64,000 nt of DNA, from the NCBI GenBank assembly GCA_001510575.1, contig LNGK01000004.1, positions 3,966,667 to 4,030,666 of the forward strand, read 5' to 3'. Shown here piece by piece: positions 10,557-22,998 of the stretch; within the stretch, counting starts at the first letter, position 1; each line of letters starts with the position of its first letter. The notes beneath the pieces were generated by a model that saw nothing but the letters and a program-made list of their open reading frames with translations, had not been told where the DNA came from and did no database searches. The DNA comes from Knoxdaviesia capensis (taxonomy: Eukaryota > Ascomycota > Sordariomycetes > Microascales > Gondwanamycetaceae). The position numbers were made by a program, and so were the translations under genes.

Positions 10557-12761
10557 ATGGCTAACTATATCATGAACCAAAATATTAACAGCTTCAACAT
10601 GGACTCATTCAAGTTTCAAAACCGGCCTTCTGTTCGTCAGAACACCGATATCTCTGCCCTCATTGGCGACCCCATCTGGGTCGAGAACCAAGTCGCCACC
10701 GAAGATACAGCTTCGGAACTCCTGCTTCGCCCACCTTACAAAGGCATTTCCGAATACGATGACAACAGAACCTATAACTATCATGTCAACACTTCCGACC
10801 CGGACCTCTCCGGACAATCGGCCGGGATCATGCCGTTCTCCGCCGAGCAGGCTCTGGAGGAGCCGACCGCCGACATCGTGCCTGTCACCCTTGCGGAGAT
10901 GTTCCGCATCGATCGGGAGTACCGGAAGAAGAGCCCGGCACAGCTGAAGGCCTTCTACAATTATCTTTGCATCACCAAGGACCGCGACCTCATTGCCCCC
11001 ATTTTCCTCGGGTTCCAGTGGGACCACATCATGGGTCTGATTGACGCCTCGAGAGACGTCAACACCCGCTGGCCGGTGCTTCCGGAGTTCTGCCCGTGCC
11101 ACCCGGAGCGCAGCAGCGTGACAGCCCTGCAGCTCGCGTGCATGCAGGGCAACAAGAAGCGCGTGGTCCAGCTACTGAAGCGCGGAGCCGACCCGGACCT
11201 GGGCCTCTCGGTGGTGTGGCTGAGCGAGCGGGCACGCGCAATCGTGCCGTACATGGTGCAGGCAGACGAACGCCACCCGTTCCTGGAGTCGATCAACGAC
11301 CACGACTGCCGCGGGTTCATCTCGCCGATCGCGCTGGCGCTGATCTGCGGCCCGGATCCCGGGGATATCGTCGGCGAGCTCCTGAAGTCGGCCAAGTACC
11401 TCTACGGCATCCAGGGCGAGCCGGGCGAGGACACCACGCTGCCGTGCTCGTGCAAATGGGCCAACTCGTCTCGCAAGATCGCCTACAACCAGCGCGTGTC
11501 GTGGGGCGTCAGCGACGGGCCGATCGTGCCGGTCGACCACAGTGCCAGCAGCATCGTGCGCCCGCTGCTGCCGTTCATCGCCATCTGGGGCTCGGCCAAG
11601 CTCCTCCACGCGTACCTGGACTCCTGGGCCGACCCGGAGGAAGCCGTCAACGCGACCGACACCGTTACTAATCGGCCGCCGCTATTCCTGGTACTGAACT
11701 CGATGGTGTGGAAGAAGCGCTGGGGACTGTTGCCCGATGTGTTCGCTTCTGTGCAGGTTCTCTTGGAGGCGGGCGCCGATCCGAACTACCACGGTGCATA
11801 CGACGATGCCGGGCTCCTGTTCTTCCTGGCCCGCATGCGGATTCCCATTTGGGACGACGAGCCCGCCATCCAGGAGAGCGAGCTGCCCCGTCTGGCTGAG
11901 CTCCTTCTGAGCTGGGGCGCCAATGCCGCGGCGACGGACCTCATGGGCCGGCCGCTGGTGTTTCCGTTCCCGGTCGACATCTTCTCCAAGCAGCCGGTGC
12001 CGCCCGCTAAGCGCGACCGACACCGGCCGCCGCTGATGCAGTTCCGTGACGTGGTGTGGAACCCCGCACCCCGGTACGGTTACAGCTCAGGCTCCAACCC
12101 CGGCCCCTCTCCGCACACAATGGCCTTCTCCACGCGGGGTACCATCCCCGGAGCTTTCCCCACCAGCGACAACATGCTGGACTACTCCCCGCACTCCGAC
12201 ATCTATCCCCCCAACAGCTTCGACATCCACCACATTCGCGGTCGGGTGGAGAGTGTCGACGAGCGCAAGAAATGGCTGTCTTCACGTTCAGATCTGTCGG
12301 GTTCAGAGAGAAGCAAGCCCTCCGCTGCCGGCCAGCGCCGGGGTACATCACGGGCCGACTCTGAGATGTTTTACTTCCAAGCCCGCCAGTGCCAGAAATG
12401 CCCAGCGTGCCTGGCCGACCCGGACTTGCGGAATTCTTCCTGCCTGGTCTATAGTGACTCCAACTTTTCGGGACTGTCGGATTTCTCACTGGTTTGGCCG
12501 ACTCGGGGCAACGAAAGCCTCGGGAACAGCACCACGTCGTCGTGGCAGACTCGGCTCTCGTCTGTTCCGGGTATGACACATGGCAATGAGCATGTGCGTG
12601 AGCGTGCTTCTCAGGATATAGACGACGACGACGACGACGACGACGATGTTGACGACTACGTCTATTATGGCTATGACCCGAGACCACCCAGCCTTGGAGG
12701 AGGTGAGCGGGGGTCGTGGAGTCTGCCTTTCCCTTCAACCTCGGACGGACATCGCGAGTGA
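10557..12761 (+). CDS. Ankyrin-repeat-like protein of unknown function
   Basis: A single open frame. The ATG at 10557 sits in a good context (CCCCATGG) and gives 734 residues; an in-frame ATG lies 12 codons upstream and others follow at 10572 and downstream, so the exact start is uncertain. One clear ankyrin-type unit is at ~188-216 (LQLACMQGNKKRVVQLLKRG, then ADPDLG); weaker ones are at ~398-412 (VQVLLEAGADPNYHG) and ~444-466 (AELLLSWGANAAATD). Between them lies a long spacer with no domain I recognise. The C-terminal part is disordered, has a cysteine cluster (CQKCPACLADPDLRNSSC), an eight-codon GAC run giving poly-Asp and a Tyr-rich tail. I do not recognise the family; a scaffold role is only a guess from the ankyrins. 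Confidence 0.72.
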   Translation: MANYIMNQNINSFNMDSFKFQNRPSVRQNTDISALIGDPIWVENQVATEDTASELLLRPPYKGISEYDDNRTYNYHVNTSDPDLSGQSAGIMPFSAEQALEEPTADIVPVTLAEMFRIDREYRKKSPAQLKAFYNYLCITKDRDLIAPIFLGFQWDHIMGLIDASRDVNTRWPVLPEFCPCHPERSSVTALQLACMQGNKKRVVQLLKRGADPDLGLSVVWLSERARAIVPYMVQADERHPFLESINDHDCRGFISPIALALICGPDPGDIVGELLKSAKYLYGIQGEPGEDTTLPCSCKWANSSRKIAYNQRVSWGVSDGPIVPVDHSASSIVRPLLPFIAIWGSAKLLHAYLDSWADPEEAVNATDTVTNRPPLFLVLNSMVWKKRWGLLPDVFASVQVLLEAGADPNYHGAYDDAGLLFFLARMRIPIWDDEPAIQESELPRLAELLLSWGANAAATDLMGRPLVFPFPVDIFSKQPVPPAKRDRHRPPLMQFRDVVWNPAPRYGYSSGSNPGPSPHTMAFSTRGTIPGAFPTSDNMLDYSPHSDIYPPNSFDIHHIRGRVESVDERKKWLSSRSDLSGSERSKPSAAGQRRGTSRADSEMFYFQARQCQKCPACLADPDLRNSSCLVYSDSNFSGLSDFSLVWPTRGNESLGNSTTSSWQTRLSSVPGMTHGNEHVRERASQDIDDDDDDDDDVDDYVYYGYDPRPPSLGGGERGSWSLPFPSTSDGHRE

Positions 12762-15546
12762 GCGGTTTCTGATGTGTGACAGTCTTCATGTAGTCATGTC
12801 AGACTCTTGATTTTTATCTCTCGACAAGTGTCTGAGAAAGTCTTTTGATGTCCTCGATGTAGTTCTTCAGAGAGATTCAGCGCTGTCCTATACCAGAATT
12901 TAAATAAATAAAAACCCCCCCGCTAGACAGAACCGCAGCAGCGCAAGACTATAACGCAACTTGGGGAGTATTCGGGGGCCATTAGCTATCAGTTATTATT
13001 GAAATGTTTTTCTTATTAAAAAACCCCCAAGGAAAGACGAACATCATAGTGTCAGTGAAAGCATGCCCCGGACTCGTAGATTTTGATATTAACCCCAACC
13101 AAACCCTAACCTGACCCACCCCTTTCGATGCAGCTGAAGAAGTCAGATTGAGGCACAAGAAAACCCGCCTCACGAATTGATTAAGATGGTGTGCCGGTGA
13201 TTTAACTTACCTGCTGTCCTTGGTAGGTCCAGCTGGAGTTGTGTGTAGCCTGTTATATTAGAAAGGTCTTTGCCGGTCTCATAGACATACTGTTCTGTAC
13301 TCCGTGCAAGACACCAAATATCATTGAAGCCAGTGCCAAGTCACTCTCAGTTCCACAGAGCAACAGCAACATCATCAACAGGATCCACTTCAGGATGGCC
13401 GCCCGCATATAATACCACCATGATGATGTCGGAGGATAGGCAACCAAGGGCGACCAAGTAGCTGTTCTATTAATAGGGCGGCACATACACAGAAAAAAGC
13501 ACACGATGTTACCAGTCCCTGGACACAGAACCTTGCAGAGAAACTGAAGATCCTAATGGCAAGGGAAAAAAAAGGAATGAATATCAATTGAAAGAAGGAT
13601 CGCAAGAAGTCCAACTGCATGTCGAATTGAGGGAAAGCGACATTTCGCGCCGTTTATATTATCAAAATGGAAGATATGCACTTACCGAATACATGCAAGT
13701 AACGAAGGCTGTGTCGCAACATTCGCGAATCCCGCCCTGCTTCCTTCCTTCCCTCTGCCCAACCAACAACAACACTCAGCACCTGCCCACGAAGAATAAG
13801 TCTCGACCCGGTCCTGCCCAATATTTTCCCATTTCCCGTTTCACCCCGGTCGAATTTGCCACCTGCCACTGGGATAGGACTCCTCTGACGGACCGCCACA
13901 GCGTGTGATTGGCTCGGTCGGCAGCACAAACACAGAAGAGTGGAGACCTCCAAACTGGCGACGCATGTCTGATTGGCTAGGCCGGTTCTGCTTGGGCGCT
14001 CTCGAGGTTTCTTCGTTCCCTTGTTGAACGGAGGACCCCCCGCTTCAACCTTTGGCAAACGGCGGTTCAGAGCGTACATATGTGAGAGAGAGAGGGACAC
14101 AAAACCAACTTCCCAAACATCAGCGCACTTTTCAGCTACTGGGTTTGCAGAGTATCTTCGTGCGCCGCCAACATTTCTCTCGTCCTCCTCCACTTTCGCC
14201 CGTCGGTCGTCCCTTCCTGTTGCTCTCTCTGTCTTTCTCTCTCCCTCTCTCTCGCTCTTTCCCTGTCGCAAAGCTGCCTCTCTCCTACCTTTCTGACGAG
14301 GAAACCGCCTCCGATGCACTACTGTACTTCTTGCCTCATTTTTCCCTGCACGAGTTCTTTTGGCCTCTGATTACACGATCACACTTCAGGGCTTTTGACT
14401 TCGTCTTCTTCTTCTTCTCTTCTTCATCTCCTCGCCTTATCACCAGTTTCTCTTCTTGCATCAGATATCTCTGTAGGTATTGCCTCTTTGTTTGAATATC
14501 GTGGAGGCTTCTCTTATTGTTATATATGCCCTTATTTCTTACATCTTCATCTTCACTTTTTCTACACACATCATCCTCCTCCACACTTTTCGTGGTCTGT
14601 GCTGGCCCAGAATCTTCCTCGTCCATCCTTTTTCTTCGTCTTCTTCCCTAGATGCAGCTTTGCGGGCCTGTTTTAAGCGCCTGTGCTCGTTGAACTCTCC
14701 ACTGTTTTTCTTCCTGTACTTGGCCAGCCTCCTCTTTTCACTGGAGCCCTGTAACATCCAACAAACCTCCCGCGGCTTACGAGTGCCGGTTTCCGTTGCG
14801 TGTCGGGCATCCAACGTTGTCCTCTATCTCGACTTTTTCTCTCTTAAACTTCTTAATTCTTCCATCCCCTCACCTGATATCTTCTTAACTGCTCTTGGTT
14901 CTGCGTGAATAAGGATGATGATGTGCCGGGTACTTCCTGCTTGAAGTGTTTCCACAACTCCGACTCCGACTCCGATTTCGCTCCATTCGACAACCAGCTT
15001 TCTTCTACCGAACGAGTAATCGAGTTTAGCGAGAGTGCGACACTGCGAGTCTTTGCGAAACCACCAAACTGTACCTTTCTTTCTCTTTTCTGGTCACACC
15101 TGTTAAACCTCCCTGGCTTGACTGGTCCCTTAACCCGCATCCGCGCGCAGCTGGGCTGCAAACAAACGAAGCGAAAGACCTGCCGAACCAACACCAACAC
15201 CAACGACCTCGGCAGCCTGTGGTTAGATCTGGCACAGACAGGACGAATAAACGCCGAGATAGACGCCTGGATTCCAACCGCCGGCGTTACAACCTCAGAT
15301 CGCCGTCATCTGCGTCTCTTTCTCCCCCCTTAACGTAGGGCTACTCCCAACTCCTCGAACCCTGCGATCTTGTTTTGACGTGCCGGAGTGCGACTCTCTC
15401 TTCCCTCGCATTCCTTGTCCCACTCTCCCTCTTCTCTCTCCTGCGTTGTCTCTACCCGCGGGGACTCTTCATACACAATAGAGGACCGCCCCGACACGTA
15501 CAACAACTCACAAAACCTCACGAACTTCGTTTCACCTCCGCCCACC
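12762..15546. promoter_or_regulatory. Long intergenic region and pyrimidine-rich leader upstream of bck1
   Basis: 2.8 kb without a convincing gene. From ~14,150 the plus strand becomes strongly C/T-rich up to the bck1 start, the usual look of a long ascomycete leader, and it contains several upstream ATGs, the longest upstream frame being 14905..15333 (142 codons). Two copies of TGATTGGCT lie at 13916-13924 and 13970-13978 (inverted CCAAT boxes). AAACCCTAAC (13101-13110) is a telobox. On the minus strand two strong donor-like sites, CAGGTAAGT (~13210) and CGGTAAGTG (~13685), may mark an unannotated spliced transcript. Confidence 0.45.
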
Positions 15547-18500
15547 ATGTATCAAAGCGGTCCCCGACATGTGTCCGGCTCTGATCCGTCGCGGCCTTTC
15601 CAGGTTCCGCCACCACCCCCTCCTATGTCCCCTCTCGTCAATCAACAGAAGCCGACAATGCTATCGATTCCCCCTCCTCCTCCCCGATACCCGACGGGCC
15701 CTCAATCCGCAACAACCCCCGCCATGATGATCCCCCCGCCTCCAGGCATGCCGCCTCCGCCCAGCGCCATGCAACAATCGGCTCCGTGGCACAATGTCGT
15801 GACGCGCATATACGAGAACCGGACCGGTGTCAACATCCCTCCCCCGCCGGGTGGACAAATCCAGGCCTACAACCCTCGCGTCCACGCCCAGATGGCCTCT
15901 GCCGCCGCCGCCGCCGCCGCTTCTGCCCCGACAGTCTCTCTCCCTCCCCCACCTCCCCCGAACGAGCAAATGTCAGCAACATATATCCCCCAGGGCGACA
16001 CAATGTGGGAAGGTGTTGGAATTCCCGCCCTCGGCCTGGACGACGTTGGATACTCACGAGCTCCCGCCGTGCTTACTCCCGGCGACCCTGGAAATACGCT
16101 CGACAGCGACCGCATATACATGGGAACTCTTTCATCTCAGATGCGCGGTTCCAACTTCGCCTCTGCCCCTGCCGCCTCGTCCAGCATCCCCCCGGAACTT
16201 GCTGCAGTCTGGTCCATGGACCGTGTCCTGGTTTGGTTACAGACAAACCAGTTTTCTAGAGCCTGGCAGGAGACTTTTATGAAGCTCAACCTGCACGGTG
16301 TCCAGTTTCTCGAACTCGGCAGTAACCATGTCGGACGCGGGAACTATGGCATGATGCATCAGCAAGTGTACCCCGCGCTTGCTGTCGAGTGCGTCAATGC
16401 CCGAATTGGCTGGGATCAAGCCCGTGAGCGCGAGGAAGGGAAGCGCATGCGCCGTCTGATTCGTAGCATAGTCACCGGCCGGCCTGTCGATCCAGCCAAG
16501 GCCACTCCGAGCCATGCGCGGAAGGATTCTCTGACTGCTGGTCCACATACCACAGACGGCGAGTCACCAAACGTACGTTCAGCCACAGACAGCGTATGTC
16601 TCAGATCCACGTTGATTAAGCGGTCTTTTTTGACTGATACTTACTCCCTCTTTGTTCCTTTGATATAGACTCCGTTGAGTACCCCTGGCCCTGGATTTGC
16701 CTCACGGCGATACTCGCAAACAAGGTTAGCCTTCTTCTGATTCAGCAATCTGGGCTATGCTCACACTGACAAATACTATCTCGTTCAGAACGATGCTCAA
16801 ACAAATCGACACTGAGGGCACGCGGAAGCCCAGTCCGAATCTGAGTGAATCTGACGGACCGTTCAAGGGTGTCTCCATCTCCGAGACGATCGGTGGTAGC
16901 CCGGGGTTGCCTTCCGCAATATTCTCGGGATCAACCACGGGCCAAGTCTCGGCTTCTCCCCACTCGTCCAAGTTTGGCCACCGATCTCGCAACAGTACCG
17001 ACTCCATTGCTTCTGTCGCTGCCGCCTATGGAAGCGGTGTTCCCCCTGAAGCAATGCGCCTGAATCTTAGCGAAGCTATCTCATCTAGCAAACTCCAGAA
17101 CCCGCAAGACCGAAGACAGGGCCTTGATGGACGGCCATCTCCTTCCGAGTCCCTCTCCACCGACCCTCCATCAGCTAAGGATTCTAAGGGACTTCTTAGC
17201 TTTCTACGAAAGAAGCGACCCAAAGAAGATGGATTCCCTTCCCCTGACGATACCGACTCGCCGACATCACCTGCAACTGGCGTCAAGACCGGTTCTCTGG
17301 GCACCCGTGGCTTGAACGGTAGCGAGAGTGCATTAGGCGGTGCTCGTAAAAGCAGCCCTCCTTCTCCTGCGTTTGCCTTGATCACCTTTGACGCCTGGAA
17401 CTTCCGTCTCTGTGATGTTTCTGGCATTGACACGGCAGCGGAGATGCGGCAATTGATCTGCTCTAGCCTGGGCATCCGCGACCCGTCAAAACTGACCATT
17501 TACATGACTGATCTTGGCAAATCCGATCACGATGAACCTCTCGACGACACTATACTGATGTCGCACAAACGTGTTCGTGCGGACGGAACTGGGTCTCTCA
17601 AACTGTTCATCAGATCTCCAGAACTTCCACAGCAACAACAATCACGTTCGAATGGTTTACTCGCGCCTGGCAATCTACCTACGGCCATGGCGGTTGATGA
17701 GGACGCGTATGCTAGACTCAATGGATCGCGAAGAGCGAGCTCGACACCGCCAATCTCGAGGCAGTCGACTTCTGCCGTGGGAGAGAAGGTCGATGATCCT
17801 GAGCTCGAGCGCGAAGCGAAAGAGTATCGTGCCACTTTGGAAAAGAAGCAGCGGGATTATCTCGAGAAGCGGCGCAATGCTAATTTGAAGGAGTCTCCAC
17901 AGACTGAGTCCTCAACCTACACCACCTCTTCTATTGTGGGACGGAATGTTGATTTCGACCAGCCGCGCCACTCGCCATTCGAGGACAAGAAGCAAGAGAG
18001 TTTCCTGGTACCAGTGCGGAAGCCACCAGCCCTCCCGAGTGGACCTTCAGCTACGCTCATCAAGGTCAACTCGCTCAGCAAGAGAACTGGTAGCCAGATG
18101 GCAATGGCACAGGCTGGTGGCACTGGAAGCATTGGCAGCTATGATACTTTTGCGCGGCGAAGTGCCACGGCGGGTAACGGAGAATTTCCCAAGCGGCCGC
18201 CTATTCCGCAGGGGCATGGCATGTTGGCGTCGGCGGTTATTGGCATGGGCCGAAATCTCGGTGCTGTTGGACAATCGACTGCCAATGCGCCGCGCTTACC
18301 ATCCATGACGGAGCGTTCTGTATCGCAACCAGTGGGTGTTTCGGAGTTCTCGAATATGAGAAGCAAGCCGACGCCTAGTATGCTGAGCGAAAATACATCA
18401 TACAGACCTGGATCCTCTTCGTCTTCTCAGTGGCAGCAAAGTGGTGGTACCCTTGGGCCTTCAAATTCGGTCGCACACCGCAAGTCGCAAGGATCTGCTG

Positions 18501-20517
18501 ATGTGGACTTCACCGAGACGGATGTTCAGTTCCAACCACCCGCAGCTCCTGCTAAGCCTGCAGCCAAGGATTTCGATTCGGACGATGACTCGGATGATGG
18601 CCTGTTTGCTATTCCTCTCGCAGGCCGGGTCCAGCCGAAGAAGGATGCGGATGGGAAGAAGCCGAATCTTACGCTCAACACACGCGACCGCGACCGGAAG
18701 GGCATGTCTGTGTCGTTCATATCTCCCAAGTCGGGAGGTGCGAGTGCAGGAGCTAGTGCCGGAGGGGCACCGGAGATGGAGGAGATGAGTGCGGTGAGCC
18801 GCAGCGCGGGCTCATCTAAGTGGCCAGCAACTCCCGGATCAGAAGGGTGGGAATCCGAAGATAATTCCAACAACAAACTGGGACGGAGGAAGTCGTTCGT
18901 CGACAAGGGAGTGTGGGCGAACCGTCCGCCGACCGAAGCCCTTATCGATAACCTCGACGACTTCTTCCCGGACTTGGACCTGGATATGACGGTGGTCGAG
19001 GAGGGAGATGACAAGCAGAACCCGCCTTCTCCCATATCCGAAGGGGATGAAATATTGCCGCAGTCGGGCGGGTCAGCAGGGCCTTCGGGCCTGTCCGGCA
19101 GGCAGCAACCGTCGTCTTTGGCATCGGCGGTCAACCGCGTGGCATCCAAGTACACAGACGATAACGGTACGCTCGGATCGGACGAGTCTACTCTGAAAGC
19201 CGGGGACCGGCCAATGTCAGTTCAGTCGGTGGCGCAGCGCAGTGTGCGGCGATCGGGCGGCCTGGGTAGATTCAAGTCGATCCGTGAGGTTGCCCGCGGA
19301 GCGCACGAAGCGAACAAGCGCTACACACGCACAGTGGTCGATGCACCGCAGGCAGGACAAGCCGCATCGGTGTCGGCGTCGGCGGCGCTCCTTAGACGGA
19401 AGAGCACGAAGATGTTCAACGCCAACATTGTGCAGATCCGGCCTCAGCGCGACAGCATGCTGATGCCACAGCTACCGCGGGCGGACAACATCCCTAAGAG
19501 ACAAACGACGTTCCGGTGGTTCAAGGGTCAGCTGATCGGCAAGGGTACATACGGCCGTGTGTACCTGGCAATGAATGCCACGACGGGAGAGTTCTTGGCG
19601 GTGAAGGAGGTGGAGGTGAACCCCAAGGCGGCGGGTGGCGACAAGGCACGCATGAAGGAGCTGGTGGCGGCGCTGGACCAGGAGATCGACACGATGCAGC
19701 ATCTCGACCACGTCAACATTGTGCAGTACCTGGGATGCGAGCGGAAGGAGACGAGCATTACGATCTTTCTGGAGTACATTCCCGGAGGGAGTATCGGGTC
19801 TTGTCTGAAGAAGCACGGGCGGTTCGAGGAGTCGCTAGTCAGCTCGCTGACGCGGCAGACGCTCTCGGGGCTGGCGTACCTGCACCGGGAGGGCATTCTG
19901 CACCGCGACCTGAAGGCGGACAACATCCTGATGGACCTGGACGGCACGTGCAAGATATCGGATTTCGGCATCAGCAAGAAGACGGACAACATCTACGGCA
20001 ACGACAAGAGCAACTCGATGCAAGGGTCGGTGTTCTGGATGGCGCCAGAGGTGATCCGGTCGGACCCGAACAAGGGGTACAGCGCCAAGGTCGACATTTG
20101 GTCGCTGGGCTGCGTGGTGCTGGAGATGTTTGCGGGCAAGCGGCCGTGGGCGAAGGAGGAGGCGGTCGGCGCGATCTACAAGCTGGCCAACAACGAGACG
20201 CCGCCGATTCCGGAGTTTGTGACGTCGGCGTATGCGGTGGCGTTTATGCTGGACTGTTTCCAAGTGTGAGTGTTTAGCCCATCTTCATCCCCCCTCTCCC
20301 CCCCTTTTTTCCTTATTCTTTTCTTCTTTTTTTTTTTTTTTCAACTCCTGTGTGTACACGGACTAACAGTGTCGTGTCGTCTCTTAGAAACCCTTATGAT
20401 CGCCCTACGGCGGAGAAACTGCTGGCTGAACACCCGTTCTGCGAGCAGGACTCGTCGTTCGACTTCCGGAACACGGAGCTGTACGCGAAGATTCGGGATG
20501 TGCCGCGGCGGCGGTGA
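15547..20517 (+). CDS. bck1: Bck1-type MAP kinase kinase kinase (cell wall integrity pathway)
   Basis: Four exons (15547..16572, 16669..16724, 16789..20265, 20388..20517) give 1562 residues. The start is chosen at CCCACCATG (15547); an upstream in-frame ATG at 15388 lies in the leader. The order is: proline-rich N-terminus; SAM-like domain (~221-310, VWSMDRVLVWLQ onward); ubiquitin-fold Ras-binding-like segment (FALITFDAWNFRL onward); long disordered middle; kinase domain at the C-terminus. The kinase has GKGTYG from 1278, Lys1300 (AVKEVEV), HRDLKADN with Asp1401, DFG from Asp1419 and an APE motif near 1446-1448, so all catalytic residues are present. In fungi Bck1 (BckA, MCK1, MIK-1) is activated by protein kinase C and signals through Mkk to the Slt2/MpkA MAPK. 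The last intron splits the kinase C-lobe just before NPYDRPT; without it the protein would stop at 20268. Confidence 0.94.
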
Positions 20518-22244
20518 AAAAGGGGTCGGACGTGATTGGCTTTTTTTCTTGTTGGATACGAGTTAACCCTTTTGTATTTCGGTGATTGAGCGCTTCCATT
20601 GTTTTTTTTTTTATGTATCATCGGGAATATCTTTTTTGGGCGTTAGTCTAATGTTGGAGCAACATGAAAGCAAGCAGCCCTTTTTTCTTCTTTTTTTTTT
20701 GGATATGGATTTCTTTTGCCTTATGCTTCTTTTCTCTGGATTTGGAAGTGATGGGACGAAATGTGTTTCCTTTTTTGGGGGGGCGGGTCATTGGATGAGA
20801 CAGACGCGTAAATGTATATTTTCGGGATCTTTCTGGAGTTCTGAAGATGCGGTGTCCCGGTGTTGCTGTCCTTTTTTCACATGATCTAAGCTGGGTCTAT
20901 GAGATGAACACCATGGACTAGGGTTAGGGTCTAATAGGGTCTTTTGGCGCCCGGACCTTTTTGACTGGAATGCAAAGACACGGCAAGGTTAAACAAGACC
21001 TCCGAGACCGACGATAAGGAGATTAGGCTGAACACGGCAGAGTAGGGAGATTGAGGAATTTTCATCCACAGTCGCATATATTGTGCGTATATAGACTCTG
21101 GGAACTTTTTTCCGCTGTTCTATCTGGTCCAAAGCACGCGCCGTAAATCTCTCTTTAGGTGGCATCACCATACAATACATATGCGCGAGAGCCGGAGATA
21201 AAGGCGGAAGAGGCTAAGATCGGCGGCGAGAGAAGTTGCACGGCTGCTGTGCCGGGGACAGGCAGACAGGCAAACAAACCAAACAAACAAACAAACGCAG
21301 AGTGTTGCTCCGTTGAGGCGCTGGCTATACTGCAGAAGGTAAGTGGTAGTATCGCATGCTACAGCTTGGCAACGGTCGGTCGGTTGGGGGTGATAAGGGA
21401 AGGGCAAAAAAAAAAGGTGGGAAAAAGGGTTGGAAAGGGACGGTCTGAGAGCTCTCTCTGCGAAGGGAAGAATTGGGAGTTTGAAACGGCGGAGGCAAGC
21501 CCCGGAAACATTCGCCGGAGGGCAGAGGCCCGGCCGGACGACAATAACGCGTTGAGTTGCACAGAGATGGGGGAAAAAAGAGGGCAAAGAAACAGGAAGA
21601 GAGAGAAAAACTGGACCTTAGGGTTGTGGCTGGGGTTAACCTCGCCAAAAGGTTCCAGCACTTTCAAACTTGACAAAACCAGAAGGCGTCACGAACCTGT
21701 CCCCCCCAGGACGGAAATCTCGGCACTAGGTGCACATCTGACAAGTGTGTCGACCGGGAATAAAAGAAAACCCCCCCAAGTAGCAAGGAGAGACAGCGGG
21801 CTATTATAGGGGGACCTAACAGAAGGTTAAGCTTAAAAAGAAAGACCGGCCAGCAGTAATGCGGACGGGAAAGTCTGACTTCGTGCAAGAGAGAGAGCGT
21901 GGCTAGGGGGTAGAAAAAAAAAAGAGTTAACAGAGCAGCAACTTTAAAAACGCCACAGCGTGCCAGGTCTTGTCCCCCGATTCAGCCAACAATAAGAGCA
22001 GAGGCTAGAGCAGCCCAAATAGGGAGGAGGGAAGGGAATGGAAAGTCACGGGATGCACTGGCCTTTGCCATTGACAATTGACAAGTGTGTGCGAAACGAG
22101 AAGGGGACGGGAACGAGCCAGCACAACCGAACACGCGCTGGTTTCTTCTTCTTCTCGTCGCTTGAAGGTTATTGTCGTTTTTCATTTTTTTACGGGTTGG
22201 GCCTGATTGGTTGCACGTGCTCCTCCCAGCGTGTTTTTGACGAG

Positions 22245-22320
22245 GGAAGGAAGGTAGGAAGGAAGGCAGGAAGGAAGGAAGGAAGGAAGGAAGGAAGGAA
22301 GGAAGGAAGGAAAGAAGGAA
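22245..22320. repeat. (GGAA)n microsatellite
   Basis: A run of GGAA units with a few interruptions (one GGTA, one GGCA, one AAGA). It is flanked by unique intergenic sequence and encodes nothing convincing. Confidence 0.95.
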
Positions 22321-22942
22321 CAACCTAACCTCGACCAGGCATTGAAACAGCGGGACACATGACTTGCTTTTGCCCTCGTGGGGTTTCGCCAAAGGAAGGA
22401 AGGAATGATGGGGGTTCTGAGTTCTTTCTTCGTTTTTTTGTCTTGTGTCCTGTTCTTTCCTCTGTCTCTTCATTTAAGCCCTAATACCGTTTACCTGCAA
22501 ATACCGTCTACGTGCATAAAACCACGTCCCGCGCGCCGTCTGGAGTGGCAGGACCTAGTTCATTCCTATTTAACCTTTAGGTTTCAGTGGCAGCCGGACC
22601 AAAGATTTAGGGGGGAAGGGAATCTCACTAACCAAGAAAGCTCACGGCTCAAGCACATGCCTTATTCCGTGCATAACCCCCTGTAAGGTGGAAAGGCGGC
22701 CCACAGCTCTCCACCCCAGCTTCAGGTGGTGGTTTGCGACTTTCTAACTGTCTGCCTGCTTTTCCCCCCTGAACCTTGGACTAGTGACCTTTCCTGCTTC
22801 TTCCTTCTGACGGCTGCGCTAAGAGAAATGCGCTTCGCAGCGCGCAAAACACTAACAGAGCTCTCTCTCTCTCACGTCTTTGTCGTTTTATATGTGGGCA
22901 GTCCTTTTTTTTCTGCTGGTGATCAGATCAACCTGTCCCCTC

Positions 22943-22998
22943 CTCTCTCTCTCTCTGTCTCTCTCTGTCTCTCTCTGTCTCTCTCTGTCTCTCTCTGT
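22943..22998. repeat. Decamer repeat (CTCTCTGTCT)n
   Basis: About five head-to-tail copies of a 10-bp C/T-rich unit differing only at the ends, inside the pyrimidine-rich leader of the GH47 gene. Confidence 0.85.
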
